Source: Deltaproteobacteria bacterium
GTDB taxonomy: Bacteria; Myxococcota; UBA727; VGSZ01
Reading direction: 5' to 3'
DNA length: 64,000 bases
NCBI GenBank assembly: GCA_020850995.1
Contig: JADZDP010000077.1
Coordinates: 1 to 64,000 of the forward strand
Under the pieces are notes generated by a model. It searched no databases and had not been told where the DNA came from. It saw only the letters and a list, made by a program, of their open reading frames with translations. Position 1 is the first letter of the stretch, and the number at the start of each line of letters is the position of its first letter. This document shows, one piece after another, positions 1 to 9,125 of the stretch. Position numbers and translations under genes: made by a program.

Positions 1-20
1 GCAGCGCCGTCGCGAGCGGG

Positions 21-107
21 AGCCGGTGGTGCGAGGGCAAGGAGACGCGCAGGCGCGTGGCCGTAGCCACGTGCCGAGCACGCGACGCCGCCGTCGCACC
101 ACCGGCT
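21..107 (+). repeat. Copy A of a dispersed hairpin element with a 57-base core
   Basis: A perfect 14-bp inverted repeat (21-34 with 94-107) encloses a 57-base core at 36-92. The core recurs at 46777-46833 and 57953-58009 without any insertion or deletion. Read on the plus strand it opens with GGCAAGGAG, has an inner hairpin (CGTGGC at 56-61, loop CGTA, GCCACG at 66-71) and ends GAGCACGCGACGCCGCC. GGC at 36-38 can pair with GCC at 90-92, so the unit can fold as one long stem with open internal segments. It lies 34 bases beyond the stop of the rhomboid gene and in antisense orientation to it. Weaker pairing continues outward, so the true end may lie beyond the window edge. Confidence 0.75.
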
Positions 108-141
108 CGCGCGCAGCAGGCGATGTAGCCGAATCAGCTCT

Positions 142-1152
142 CTAGCGGTTCGCCCTGCGCAACACCGCCCCGAGCCCGGCACCCATCATCACGCCGCTCA
201 GGTGCGCGGCCCACCCCACGCCCTGCGCGCCAGCGAGCCACATCAGCGCCTGCCACAGGAACCAGCCGGCGGCGAAGAACCTGATGGGGACCTGCAGGCC
301 GACCCAGAGGACCGGGCGAAAGGCCACGCGCGCGCGCGGCTGCAGCACGGCGCCCGCGCCTATCACCGCGGCGACGGCGCCGGACGCGCCGGCGATGGCG
401 ACGCCATCGGGCGTGACCAAGGCCTGCGCGCCGGTGCTGAGCACGGCGGCGGCCAGGAACGCCGCCACGTACCAGGGGCGCGCCAGGCGCTGCTCGAGGG
501 CGTCGCCAAAGGAGAGCAAGAAGGCCACGTTGCCGAGCAGGTGCCAGGCGCCGAAGTGCACGACGCCGGCAGACACGAGCCCCAGCGGGCCCGAGCTGCC
601 CACGACGTACGCGCCGGTGTCGGGCGAGACACGCGAGCAGGCCACCAGGAGCGCAGCCAAGGTCCAGGTGGCGAGGGGGCGGCGCTCGCCGCTCACGCCC
701 AGCACCACCGGGATGCCGACGAAGGTGAGCGCCTTGTGGAAGGGCGAGAGCGAGCGCTCCTGCTCTGGCGCGACCAGGTCTTGGACGAGCGCGGTTTTCT
801 CGCCGTCGCCGAGGGAGCGGTAGACGGCGCGCGCGGCCCCCTGACGCCCCACGCGCTCGAGCGCGGCTGCGTCGATGCGTTCGACCCAGGTCTCGTCGCA
901 GGAGGGGCAGCGGTCGAGCCAGTGCCGGTCGGCGCCCAGACGCCACGGCGTCATCGTCGACGAGCACGCCGGGCAGGCCCGGGGACGACGGTAGGGGGGC
1001 GCGTTCCCGTCGGGCTCTACCTGGCAGGCCGCGGCGGCAGCAGGCCAGCGCTGTTCGAGCTGCGCCCACGGCGTCAACTGGCCACCGCATGACCCGCACT
1101 GCGCAGCGGCCGCGGTCGTCCGCAGCGCTCCGTGACCGTCCGGGCAGTCCAT
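142..1152 (-). CDS. Rhomboid-family intramembrane serine protease with N-terminal zinc ribbons
   Basis: A 336-residue membrane protein. The C-terminal half is a rhomboid domain, a family that cleaves transmembrane substrates inside the bilayer. The catalytic serine is in GASG (Ser257) and the histidine in AAHLSG (His317). The family's His/Asn region is present as HFGAWHLLGN (199-208). About seven hydrophobic segments run from residue 143 to 330. The N-terminus is cytosolic-looking and Cys-rich, with CGSC at 19-22, CPAC at 60-63 and CPSC at 82-85, which suggests one or two zinc ribbons, an extension seen in some bacterial rhomboids. The substrate is unknown. The gene is divergent from purH with about 90 bases between starts. 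The ATG at 1152 overlaps a CCATGG palindrome. Confidence 0.85.
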   Translation of the reverse strand: MDCPDGHGALRTTAAAAQCGSCGGQLTPWAQLEQRWPAAAAACQVEPDGNAPPYRRPRACPACSSTMTPWRLGADRHWLDRCPSCDETWVERIDAAALERVGRQGAARAVYRSLGDGEKTALVQDLVAPEQERSLSPFHKALTFVGIPVVLGVSGERRPLATWTLAALLVACSRVSPDTGAYVVGSSGPLGLVSAGVVHFGAWHLLGNVAFLLSFGDALEQRLARPWYVAAFLAAAVLSTGAQALVTPDGVAIAGASGAVAAVIGAGAVLQPRARVAFRPVLWVGLQVPIRFFAAGWFLWQALMWLAGAQGVGWAAHLSGVMMGAGLGAVLRRANR

Positions 1153-1243
1153 GGCGCCACGCTCGCGCCGGGGTCAGCTGGGGGCAACGGGATTCGGCCG
1201 CGCATGGGTTGACGCCTGTCACCGTGCTTGCGAGCCCGCACTC

Positions 1244-2857
1244 ATGACCGCCATCGACGTCGTCCCCGTCCGCCGCGCCCTCGTCTCCGTCTCCGACAAG
1301 ACGGGCCTCGCCGAGCTCGGCCGCGCCCTCGCCGCCAGTGAGGTGGAGGTCCTCTCCACCGGAGGCACCGCCAAGGCGCTGCGCGAAGCGGGCTGCACCG
1401 TGAGGGAGGTGGCCGACTTCACGGGCTTCCCCGAGATGCTCGACGGTCGCGTGAAGACGCTACACCCGAAGATCCACGGTGGGCTCCTGGGCCGGCGCGA
1501 CGATCCCAAGCACCTCGCGCAGATGGAGGCGCACGGCATCGTGCCCATCGACCTCGTCGTGGTGAACCTCTACCCCTTCGAGAAGATCGCGGGCCAGGCC
1601 GACGCGCACTGGGACGAGCTGATCGAGAACATCGACATCGGCGGGCCCTCGATGCTGCGCTCAGCGGCCAAGAACCACGACGCCGTCGCCGTGGTGTGCG
1701 ATCCCGCCGATTACTCGGAGTTGCTCGCCGCGCTCGACGTGGCCGGCGGCACCACGCTGGCCGAGCGGCGCAAGTGGGCGCTCAAGGTCTTTGCGCGCAC
1801 CGCAGCGTACGACGGCGCCATCGCGGCGCGCCTGGCGCTCAAGGTGGAGCAAGAGGCCGGCGCCGACGCCGAGCCCTGCGTCAAGGCCGGGCTCGGGCCG
1901 GTGCTCTCGCTGGTGGGCTCGCGCACCTCGTCGCTGCGCTACGGCGAGAACCCGCACCAGCTCGCCGCCGTGTACACCACGCCCGGCGACGCCCTCGACC
2001 TCGCCGGCGCCACGCCGCTGCAAGGCAAGGAGCTGTCGTACAACAACCTGCTCGACGCCGACGCCGCGGTGTTCGCGCTCAAGTGCCTCACCGAGGGCAA
2101 CAAGGGGCCCGCCGCCGCCATCATCAAGCACAACACGCCCTGCGGCGCCGCCCGCGGTGTCGACCTGCTCAGCGCGTGGAAGGGTGCGCTGGCGGGCGAT
2201 CCCGTGAGCGCCTTTGGCGGCATCGTGGCCTTCTCGCACGAGGTCGACGGCGCCACCGCGGCGGCCATGGCCGAGGTGTTCCTCGAGGTCATCGTGGCGC
2301 CGGCGTTCTCGGCCGACGCGCGCGCGGCCTTCGCCAAGAAGAGCGCCCTGCGGCTGCTCGAGGTGGAGAACCTCGCCACGGCGCCCCTGCCCCGGCTCGC
2401 GTTCCGATCCGTCGCCGGCGGCCTGCTCGTGCAAGAGCACGATCGGCCCACGCTCGACGTGCGTGGCGGCCGGGTGGTCACCAAGCGCGGCCCAACAGAC
2501 GCCGAGTGGGAGTCGCTCGACCTCGCGTTTCGCCTGTGCGCGCCGGTGAAGTCGAACGCCATCACGCTGGTGAAGGACGGCATGTTGCTGGCGGCCGGTG
2601 GCGGTCAAACGAGCCGCGTGGACTCGGCGAAGATCGCAGTGGCGAAGGCCGCAGAGCACAAGCATGACGTGCGCGGCGCGGCGCTCGGATCCGATGCGTT
2701 CTTCCCCTTCGCCGACGGGCTGCAGGTGGGCATCGACGCCGGGGTCACCGCGGTGGCGCAGCCCGGCGGGTCCAAGCGCGATGAGGAGGTGATCGCTGCG
2801 GCCGACCAGGCGGGGATCGCCATGGTATTCACGGGACGACGGCACTTCCGGCACTGA
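1244..2857 (+). CDS. purH: Bifunctional AICAR formyltransferase / IMP cyclohydrolase
   Basis: A 537-residue cytosolic enzyme for the last two steps of IMP synthesis: formylation of AICAR with 10-formyl-THF, then ring closure. The N-terminal MGS-like cyclohydrolase domain (about 1-150) begins ALVSVSDKTGL and contains KTLHPKIHGG. The transformylase domain follows, with the Lys-His pair in AIIKHNTPCG, and the protein ends with the typical FTGRRHFRH. Length matches the family. An upstream in-frame start at 1151 would add 31 residues not typical of PurH, so the ATG at 1244 is preferred. Another purine gene, add, lies 5 kb downstream on the other strand, separated by an unrelated surface-polysaccharide-like segment. 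Confidence 0.96.
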   Translation: MTAIDVVPVRRALVSVSDKTGLAELGRALAASEVEVLSTGGTAKALREAGCTVREVADFTGFPEMLDGRVKTLHPKIHGGLLGRRDDPKHLAQMEAHGIVPIDLVVVNLYPFEKIAGQADAHWDELIENIDIGGPSMLRSAAKNHDAVAVVCDPADYSELLAALDVAGGTTLAERRKWALKVFARTAAYDGAIAARLALKVEQEAGADAEPCVKAGLGPVLSLVGSRTSSLRYGENPHQLAAVYTTPGDALDLAGATPLQGKELSYNNLLDADAAVFALKCLTEGNKGPAAAIIKHNTPCGAARGVDLLSAWKGALAGDPVSAFGGIVAFSHEVDGATAAAMAEVFLEVIVAPAFSADARAAFAKKSALRLLEVENLATAPLPRLAFRSVAGGLLVQEHDRPTLDVRGGRVVTKRGPTDAEWESLDLAFRLCAPVKSNAITLVKDGMLLAAGGGQTSRVDSAKIAVAKAAEHKHDVRGAALGSDAFFPFADGLQVGIDAGVTAVAQPGGSKRDEEVIAAADQAGIAMVFTGRRHFRH

Positions 2858-2921
2858 GGAAGACTGGGTCGACGCAGCTGGCCTGGCAGCGCCTTGACGG
2901 CCCCCTGAGACGTTCACCACC

Positions 2922-4022
2922 ATGCCGCCATCGATCACTCCCGTGCTTGCTCGAATCCGTCGTGGACTGTGGAAGCAGGCGGACGCACAGGACGAGCTGA
3001 GGCGCCAGTACTTCGTCATCGACCTGACCCGCGGCGTGGCCGCGCTGGCGGTCCTCGCTTGGCATTTCACGCTCTTTTTTGCACCCGCTGCAGCACCTGG
3101 GCCAGCGGCACCCGACAAAGCGTTCTTTCCATTCTCGTCATTGCTCTGGCCATTCTATGCATATGGCGATCGGGCTGTGCCGTATTTCTGGTTGATCTCT
3201 GGATTCGTCTTCGCCCACGCCTACCCCACACGCTCCATCACGACCCGCGCGTTCGTCGTCAACCGACTCGCGCGGCTGTACCCGCTCCACCTCGCGACGC
3301 TGTTGCTGGTTGCCGGGCTGCAAGCGCTTCACGCCGTTCGCAGCGGAGCACACCAGGCCTACGGCAACAACGATGCGTACCATTTCGTACTTCACCTGCT
3401 GTTCGCCTCGAGCTGGGGCTTTGAGACCGGCTTCTCGTTCAATGGACCCGTTTGGTCCGTCTCTGTCGAGATGCTGGTGTACGCCGGGTATTGGCTGCTG
3501 CTCCCCGTCATCGCGCGTCTAGGCGCGCCGTCATCTGCAGGTTTCGCGGCGCTGTGCTACGCGGCGATGGCTGGGGGCGTGACGCACGCCGCGGCAATGT
3601 GCGGCGCTTATTTCTTTTTCGGCGTTTTCACCTACCAACTACATATGCGGCTCACGCAGCGCGGCAGGTTCGTTGCGACCACCGGGCTGATCGCGCTCGG
3701 CATCGCCGCCGTTGCTGGCGCCGGGAAGCCCGGCCTCGGGCAGCTCTTTGGGTTTGCCAGCACGCTCATGGCATGTGCTGCGGCAGAGAGCACGTGGCTC
3801 GCCAGCCTCGCGCGGAGGGCGCGGTGGCTCGGCGAGAGCACCTACGGCATCTACCTCCTCCATTTCCCGATTATTCTCGTTGCCCTGCTGGTCGTCGATG
3901 TCGCGACGCCACGAAACGGCACGTTCTTCTTGTTGTTTGCCGGGTGCGTCGTTGCGCTGGCGCGCGTGTCGTACGTCTACTTCGAGCAACCGTGTCGCAA
4001 GGCGCTGCGGAGGCTGGCATGA
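2922..4022 (+). CDS. Membrane acyltransferase, acyltransferase-3 (OafA/YrhL) family
   Basis: A 366-residue integral membrane protein with about ten hydrophobic segments. It begins with the family's signature helix, FVIDLTRGVAALAVLAWHF, which carries the Arg and His expected for acyl transfer. A second conserved patch around 60-100 (FPFSSLLWPFY, YFWLISGFVFAH) also fits. Members transfer acetyl or other acyl groups to sugars of O-antigen, capsule or lipids; the acceptor cannot be told from sequence. Base composition is less G+C-rich than purH and other neighbours, with many T-rich codons, which suggests recent acquisition together with the next two genes. There is no obvious operon partner; the next gene starts 374 bases downstream. 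Confidence 0.85.
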   Translation: MPPSITPVLARIRRGLWKQADAQDELRRQYFVIDLTRGVAALAVLAWHFTLFFAPAAAPGPAAPDKAFFPFSSLLWPFYAYGDRAVPYFWLISGFVFAHAYPTRSITTRAFVVNRLARLYPLHLATLLLVAGLQALHAVRSGAHQAYGNNDAYHFVLHLLFASSWGFETGFSFNGPVWSVSVEMLVYAGYWLLLPVIARLGAPSSAGFAALCYAAMAGGVTHAAAMCGAYFFFGVFTYQLHMRLTQRGRFVATTGLIALGIAAVAGAGKPGLGQLFGFASTLMACAAAESTWLASLARRARWLGESTYGIYLLHFPIILVALLVVDVATPRNGTFFLLFAGCVVALARVSYVYFEQPCRKALRRLA

Positions 4023-4396
4023 GCACACCAGACCGACCGCAGGTGCATCGGCGACGCGCCCCCGCAGCGGCTCAGGTGCGAGCGACAAGGCCGCGCTGAC
4101 GGCTGGTGGCGGCCGGCGACGTCGACGCCCGCCACGAAGGATCGAACACGTTGCGGCTCCGACCGAAGGTCGCCACGAGGTTGCCACATGCTCGACCCCG
4201 TGCACGCTCGAGGCCCACGTCCGGATCTCGTGTGGAGGCACCGGCGGCACGTGGTCCTGGTGGGCCGCCGCCTGCGACGCGTGCGGGACAACCACCACGG
4301 ACCGTCCTGCCTCGCTTGGCAGCCCTGGAGAAGCATGCCAGCCTCGGCCGCGACGCCGGCTCCCGCGGACATGAGACAGCAGGAGCGAAGGGCACC
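4023..4396. other. 374-base intergenic stretch without a recognisable gene
   Basis: Open frames cross this stretch on both strands, but none has protein-like composition, a ribosome site and a family match. The in-frame upward extension of the surface-protein gene (to 4106) reads as Arg/Pro/Ala-rich noise with no signal peptide. I see no strong hairpin or clear promoter. It may be the remnant of a decayed gene or an ordinary leader for the gene at 4397. Confidence 0.5.
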
Positions 4397-6448
4397 ATGA
4401 AACCTCTCGCAAAGCAGCTCTTCGTGGTCCTGTGCTTCGCGGCGTGCGCGGAAGGCATGTCGTGTTCGCCACAGGCCAAAGTCAACACGCCCAACAAGAT
4501 AGTCTCGACCGTGGCCCCAGTGAACCCGCGTCCGCCGGTCGACGCATCGACGCCAAGTGAGTGTCTGCCAGCATGCAGCGGAGCCCTGCCGGTCTGCGAC
4601 TACGCAACCCTCACCTGCGCGGTCTGCACCGTTGCCGAGGGCTGCGCGGACACTGAGTTCTGCGACACGACAGCCACGAACGGCGCGTGTCGCACTCGGC
4701 CGGAGCAAAGCTTCGCCATCCCACGTGGGCCCAGCCGCTCGAGCGGCGTCGCGCCGCTCGCGGTCTTTTTTAGCGCTGGCTTCTCTGGCAGCACCGCGGA
4801 CCAACGTCTCTTTCACGATCAGGAGTACGCCTGGGATTTTGGTGATGGTGCCGGTGCGACCTGGAGCACAACAGGACTGTCAAAGAACGGCGCCAAGGGA
4901 CCGGTGAGCTTCCACGTGTACGAAGCAGCGGGGACCTTTACCGCGACGCTCGTGGTGCGAAATGCCGATGGCATCGTAGATTCGGCAGCGTTTACCATCG
5001 AGGTCAGCGATCCAAACGTCGTATTTGGGGGGGCGAACACCACGTGCCTCAGCACCAACGACGACTTTGCCGGCTGCCCCGCTGGGGCGGCACGCGTGAC
5101 CACGGGCGACCTCATGACCTTGCCGCAGTACACCGGGTCCGGCAAACGAGTGTTGCTGCGGCGAGGTGCGGGCTGGACGGTGCCGAACACCGTGTACCCC
5201 AACTATCCGCCGGAGACCGTGACCGTTCACATTGGCGCATTTGGAGCCTGCCAGTCGCCTGACGCGATGGGGATCTGCTCCAATGCCCCGCAAATCACCG
5301 TCACGAACGACAACGCCGACGCCGCACCAATCCATCTCCACCGCTCGCACGACTGGCGCGTCACCGACCTGAGCTTCGTCGGCGACAAGGCCGTTCCGGC
5401 GGCGGTCGGTGGCGTCATCGACATCCGTCGCCTTCTCGTGATGCGGGTAAAGACCCGTGGATTTGGCGCACCGATCGGCTGGTCGAATTGGCGCGAGCGC
5501 GACACGGACATTATGCTCGAGAATGCGGTCGTCGAGAATGACATCCAGGACATTGGGTCCAACGGCGTCTACGTTGGGGCCGATTGGATGGCCCTGGTCG
5601 GCAACAGAATCCAAAACGTTGACCAGTCGCACGTCGCGCGCGTGTGGCTGGCGTTCGGCGGCGTCATCAGCCACAACATGCTCTCCGGATCGAGCATCGC
5701 CAACAGCAATGGACGACATGCCCTGAAGCTGCATGGACCTGGCGCCGCGACCGTCGGCAGCCGCGCCGAGACCGGGCAGTCCGGGCTGCCACATCCGACG
5801 CAGTTCGTCGTGGTGTCGGACAACCGCATCGGCACCTCGGGGCCTTGGCCAATCTCCATTGGCCCCCAAGATGGTGCCGCGGACGAACGCTTGAGCGACA
5901 TCATCATCGAGCGCAACCGCGTCATGGCCGGCTGGGGCCAAGCGAGCACCACGCTCGTGCAGGTCGGCATGATGTTTGAGGGTCGGTACATCACCGCCAG
6001 AAACAACATCATCGACGGAACAGGGTCGGACAGTAGTTTCACGGGCATCTCGGTCGCTCGCCGGGGCGTCGAATGGACCCCGTTGGCCAATCGCGTGTTC
6101 AACAACACCATCTATTCGCCGGGCGGCCTGTCCAACGGCGCGGTCGGCGTGGAGGTTGACGACGAGGCCGCGGACACGATCGTACAGAACAACTTGATCG
6201 CCTACCCCAATGCCGGGGCGGTGAACGTGCTCGACGACGACTCCGGCGTTTGTGTGGCGGGCGCCAATGCCACTGCCGCGGCCTCAGCGTTCGTCGATCC
6301 GGGTGCAGCCGATCCGCTGCTTCGATCCTTCGCGCTCACCGAGGCTGCCACCACGGCCATTGACCAAGGGATTGCGTTGCCAGTCTTCGAGGATGCACTC
6401 GGAGCGGCGCGGACCGGGACCATGGATATCGGTGCCTTCCAGCGTTGA
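4397..6448 (+). CDS. Secreted PKD-domain and right-handed beta-helix surface protein, probable lipoprotein
   Basis: A 683-residue exported protein. The signal peptide (MKPLAKQLFVVLCFAAC) ends in a lipobox-like FAAC. A short Cys-rich module follows (about 50-95, with repeated CxxC-like spacing), then a PKD-like domain with the typical WDFGDG and the strand AAGTFTATLVV. A long parallel beta-helix region covers roughly 220-640, with repeated Asn-rich turns such as ARNNIIDG, FNNTIY and VQNNLI. The end, GTMDIGAFQR, is a common close of such helices. Beta-helix proteins often bind or cleave polysaccharide, but no catalytic set is evident. The ATG at 4397 is chosen because AGGAG lies at 4381-4385 and the signal peptide starts there. 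Composition is less G+C-rich than the core genes. Confidence 0.8.
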   Translation: MKPLAKQLFVVLCFAACAEGMSCSPQAKVNTPNKIVSTVAPVNPRPPVDASTPSECLPACSGALPVCDYATLTCAVCTVAEGCADTEFCDTTATNGACRTRPEQSFAIPRGPSRSSGVAPLAVFFSAGFSGSTADQRLFHDQEYAWDFGDGAGATWSTTGLSKNGAKGPVSFHVYEAAGTFTATLVVRNADGIVDSAAFTIEVSDPNVVFGGANTTCLSTNDDFAGCPAGAARVTTGDLMTLPQYTGSGKRVLLRRGAGWTVPNTVYPNYPPETVTVHIGAFGACQSPDAMGICSNAPQITVTNDNADAAPIHLHRSHDWRVTDLSFVGDKAVPAAVGGVIDIRRLLVMRVKTRGFGAPIGWSNWRERDTDIMLENAVVENDIQDIGSNGVYVGADWMALVGNRIQNVDQSHVARVWLAFGGVISHNMLSGSSIANSNGRHALKLHGPGAATVGSRAETGQSGLPHPTQFVVVSDNRIGTSGPWPISIGPQDGAADERLSDIIIERNRVMAGWGQASTTLVQVGMMFEGRYITARNNIIDGTGSDSSFTGISVARRGVEWTPLANRVFNNTIYSPGGLSNGAVGVEVDDEAADTIVQNNLIAYPNAGAVNVLDDDSGVCVAGANATAAASAFVDPGAADPLLRSFALTEAATTAIDQGIALPVFEDALGAARTGTMDIGAFQR

Positions 6449-6527
6449 GCGGGAAGGCAGGACTGCGTTTCTTCGGGCCCTCGACCTGCTCGATCGCACC
6501 CGCACCGCAGGCGTCGTCGGTCGTCGA

Positions 6528-7724
6528 CTACGCGCCGCCAGAGAGCGGCAGTCCTTCTGAGCGCACCAGATCGAGAAAGCGCGCCGGGTGTGACAGTCCG
6601 GAGCGAATCGTCGACGGCGGCGGCGCAGGATTCTCCGACGGATACCACACCTCGCGCCCAAGCAGACGGCGACCGATGAGGTGCCGCATGTCCTTCTGTG
6701 CGACCGAACCGAGATCGGCGCTCGACCACACCGCGAGCATTCGCGGCCCGTGATACGCAGAGAGCACGAGGGCATCGGCCAGCGCACGTATGAAGGCCAT
6801 GTGACAGCCCTGCAGGTGGGCGCAGCGACTCCAGGTCGCTTGCACCACGCGTGGTTGGAGCAGACGCCCCACCTCACGGCGCACCAGGAACGGAGCTGGC
6901 AATCGTTTGTAGACCTTGCGCGCGTATTCCTCGAACAGGTTTGGCGGATGGTGGAAGGCCTTCCACTTGTTCGTGGTGTAGAGGTCCGCGAGCTGTCCTT
7001 TCCAGAACACCACGTTCCCGTCATGCTGACGCGCCACGCGCACCAGGTCTGCCCCCCAGCGCCAATGCACGAGATCGGTGCGGGCACAGCATTCGAGGAC
7101 CTCCCGGCGCAGGTGTTGGTCGTCAAAGGGATCGCCGAGCTCAAGCACCTCAATCGGAAGCTTGTTTCTTGCCACGAACTCCCGCACCAAGGGGTAGTTG
7201 GGCGAGGCGCTCAGCGCCTTCAGCGGCTGCTTCCATGGCAGGAGCAAGAGGTTGAGACTGTCCTTGCCGCCACAGAGCACGACGTTGGTCGTACCGGGGT
7301 TCTTTCCCTCGAGCGCGGCGGTGTCTTCACACAGGGCGGTCGCGATCCTGCTAGCGTAGTCGTCGACCTTGGTAATCTCGTAGCCACAGCGGTGCGGACC
7401 CCCGATCTGCCAGATGTCGAGGTCGAGTGAACGCTCGCCCGCGTAGACCATGAAGCCTGGCGCCTTGGCCTCATCGATGGCCGCAGGGTTGAGCTCGAGC
7501 ACGCCCCCCTGCTCTACCTTGAGGAGAATCAGCGCGAGCAATGAATACGAGTAGTAGTCACGCCAGCGATAGACCGTGTAGAAGTGGGGCGTCCCGGTGA
7601 AACGCTTGGCGCGCCAGACCAGCGTTCCGTCGTGATGATCCCAGAGCGTTGCTTCGCTGATCTCGTCGCACTCGCGAACGTGAGAAAGGACTTTCGCGGT
7701 CAGGTCCTTGAGCGTGCCTTGCAT
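6528..7724 (-). CDS. PP-loop ATP pyrophosphatase, asparagine-synthase-like without a glutaminase domain
   Basis: A 398-residue soluble protein with an N-type ATP-pyrophosphatase loop, VVLCGGKDS (about 150-158), matching the SGGxDS pattern of asparagine synthases and sugar amidotransferases, with Cys in place of the first Ser. Later segments (FWKGQLADLY, then SVAQKDMRHLIGRRLLGREVWYPSE) resemble the distal part of asparagine-synthase C-terminal domains. There is no N-terminal Cys glutaminase domain. About 130 residues of unrelated sequence precede the loop. Such proteins adenylate a carboxylate or carbonyl and add an amine, so an amide or amino-sugar product in a surface glycan is plausible given the acyltransferase neighbour. 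That role is an inference. It converges with the beta-helix gene. Confidence 0.7.
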   Translation of the reverse strand: MQGTLKDLTAKVLSHVRECDEISEATLWDHHDGTLVWRAKRFTGTPHFYTVYRWRDYYSYSLLALILLKVEQGGVLELNPAAIDEAKAPGFMVYAGERSLDLDIWQIGGPHRCGYEITKVDDYASRIATALCEDTAALEGKNPGTTNVVLCGGKDSLNLLLLPWKQPLKALSASPNYPLVREFVARNKLPIEVLELGDPFDDQHLRREVLECCARTDLVHWRWGADLVRVARQHDGNVVFWKGQLADLYTTNKWKAFHHPPNLFEEYARKVYKRLPAPFLVRREVGRLLQPRVVQATWSRCAHLQGCHMAFIRALADALVLSAYHGPRMLAVWSSADLGSVAQKDMRHLIGRRLLGREVWYPSENPAPPPSTIRSGLSHPARFLDLVRSEGLPLSGGA

Positions 7725-7952
7725 AGCGCGACCCTAGCAGCATGCCGTCCGATGGAGAACGCGCCCACGCGGTCGTCGCGACCGGCCGCTCACTCGCTTG
7801 GCCCTGTGCCGACAACGGAGGTCAGGATCATTGATGGCCACCCGCCTGGTCTGCACACGGAGCTGCGCTCCCTTGGCACCAGGCATCGCGGGAGACTCCT
7901 GTGCCTTGCAGGGCGCGAGTGCCAGCGTCAGCAGGCGGTTCGCATCGGCGCC

Positions 7953-9116
7953 TCACACCCGATCGGTGTCGATCTTGAACTCCCCGCTCGGGGGATCAAA
8001 GGCGTGCCCCACGTCTTCGCGGTCCACCTCGCGGGCCAGCACGGCACCGCGCGGCAGTGACCCCGTCAGGTCCGCCAGCTGATCATTCACGCGCCGCATC
8101 AGCGCGCTCTTCTCTCGATAGGGCAAGAACGCGCTCTTGAAGCCCTGCACGATGAGCACCTTCAGCTCCTCGAGGGTGAACCCGAGGTGCTGGTGTGCAA
8201 GCCACAGCTCCTTACTCACCGTGGTGTCGGTGATGAGCCGGTTGTCGGTGTTGACGCTGACGCGCACGCCCACGTCGAAGTACAGGCGCAGGGGGTGGCG
8301 CGACAGCTCGTCGACCACGCTGGTCTGCTCGTTCGACGACAGACACACCTCGAGCGGGATGCGCCGGTCGGTCACGTACGCGAGCAGGTCGCCGTCTTCG
8401 GCCAAGCGCGTGCCGTGGCCAATGCGGTGCGCGCCGCAGTAGTGCAGCGCCTGTTTGATGCTCGCGGGGCCGTAGGCTTCGCCCGCGTGCACGGTGGTGT
8501 TCATGTTGTTGTCGAGGATGAGCGCGAAGCTCTCCTGGTGGTCCTTGGCCGGGTTGCCGGCTTCGCCGCCCGCGAGGTCGAAGGCCATCACGCCCCTGCC
8601 TTTGTACGCGACGGCGAGCTCCGCCAAGCGATACGAGTCGCGCGGGTCCATGTTGCGGATGCCGCACAGAATGACACCGGTCGTGATGTCGTACTGGCGC
8701 GCCGCACGTTTGAGTCCCGAGATGACCGCGTCGTTGATGCGCGCCAGCGACAGGCCGCGGCGCGTGTGCAGGATGGGCGCGTAGCGCACCTCGAGGTGCC
8801 AAACGTTCTCGCGCGCGGCGTCTTCGGCCAGCTCGTAGGCGGCGCGCTCGAGGGCGTCCTCCGTCTGCAAGACGCTGCAGGTGATGTCGAAGGCCTTGAG
8901 ATACTCGACCAGATCCTTACAGCGCTCGCCCTGGTGGATGGCGCGCGCGAGGCCCGGCGCGTCGTCGGCGGGGAGACGGACGCGCTGCTTCTCGGCCAGC
9001 TCGAGGATGGTGCTGAGCCGCATGCTGCCGTCGAGGTGGCAGTGCAGGTCGGTCTTCGGCAGCTGGTGCAGAAGCTCGGGCGTGACCGCAGGGCTCTTGC
9101 CGTTCTTGGCGCTCAT
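7953..9116 (-). CDS. add: Adenosine deaminase
   Basis: A 387-residue amidohydrolase-fold enzyme converting adenosine to inosine. The zinc-binding HxH is in DLHCHLDGS (His25, His27). HAGEAYGP supplies the third histidine and catalytic Glu, RIGHGTRL the next histidine, and SVNTDNRL the zinc Asp. The TDNRL form, rather than the TDDP of enteric and animal enzymes, is the variety found in actinobacterial adenosine deaminases, so this does not argue against the function. 6-Aminofutalosine or adenine deamination remains possible. It sits 9 bases downstream of the LETM1-like gene on the same strand and may be the last gene of that operon. Confidence 0.9.
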   Translation of the reverse strand: MSAKNGKSPAVTPELLHQLPKTDLHCHLDGSMRLSTILELAEKQRVRLPADDAPGLARAIHQGERCKDLVEYLKAFDITCSVLQTEDALERAAYELAEDAARENVWHLEVRYAPILHTRRGLSLARINDAVISGLKRAARQYDITTGVILCGIRNMDPRDSYRLAELAVAYKGRGVMAFDLAGGEAGNPAKDHQESFALILDNNMNTTVHAGEAYGPASIKQALHYCGAHRIGHGTRLAEDGDLLAYVTDRRIPLEVCLSSNEQTSVVDELSRHPLRLYFDVGVRVSVNTDNRLITDTTVSKELWLAHQHLGFTLEELKVLIVQGFKSAFLPYREKSALMRRVNDQLADLTGSLPRGAVLAREVDREDVGHAFDPPSGEFKIDTDRV

Positions 9117-9125
9117 GACGGGATC

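Noticed and set aside
4106..4396. Upstream in-frame extension of the beta-helix surface protein
   Set aside because: Basic, Pro-rich sequence without a signal peptide, followed by a good ribosome site and signal peptide at 4397.
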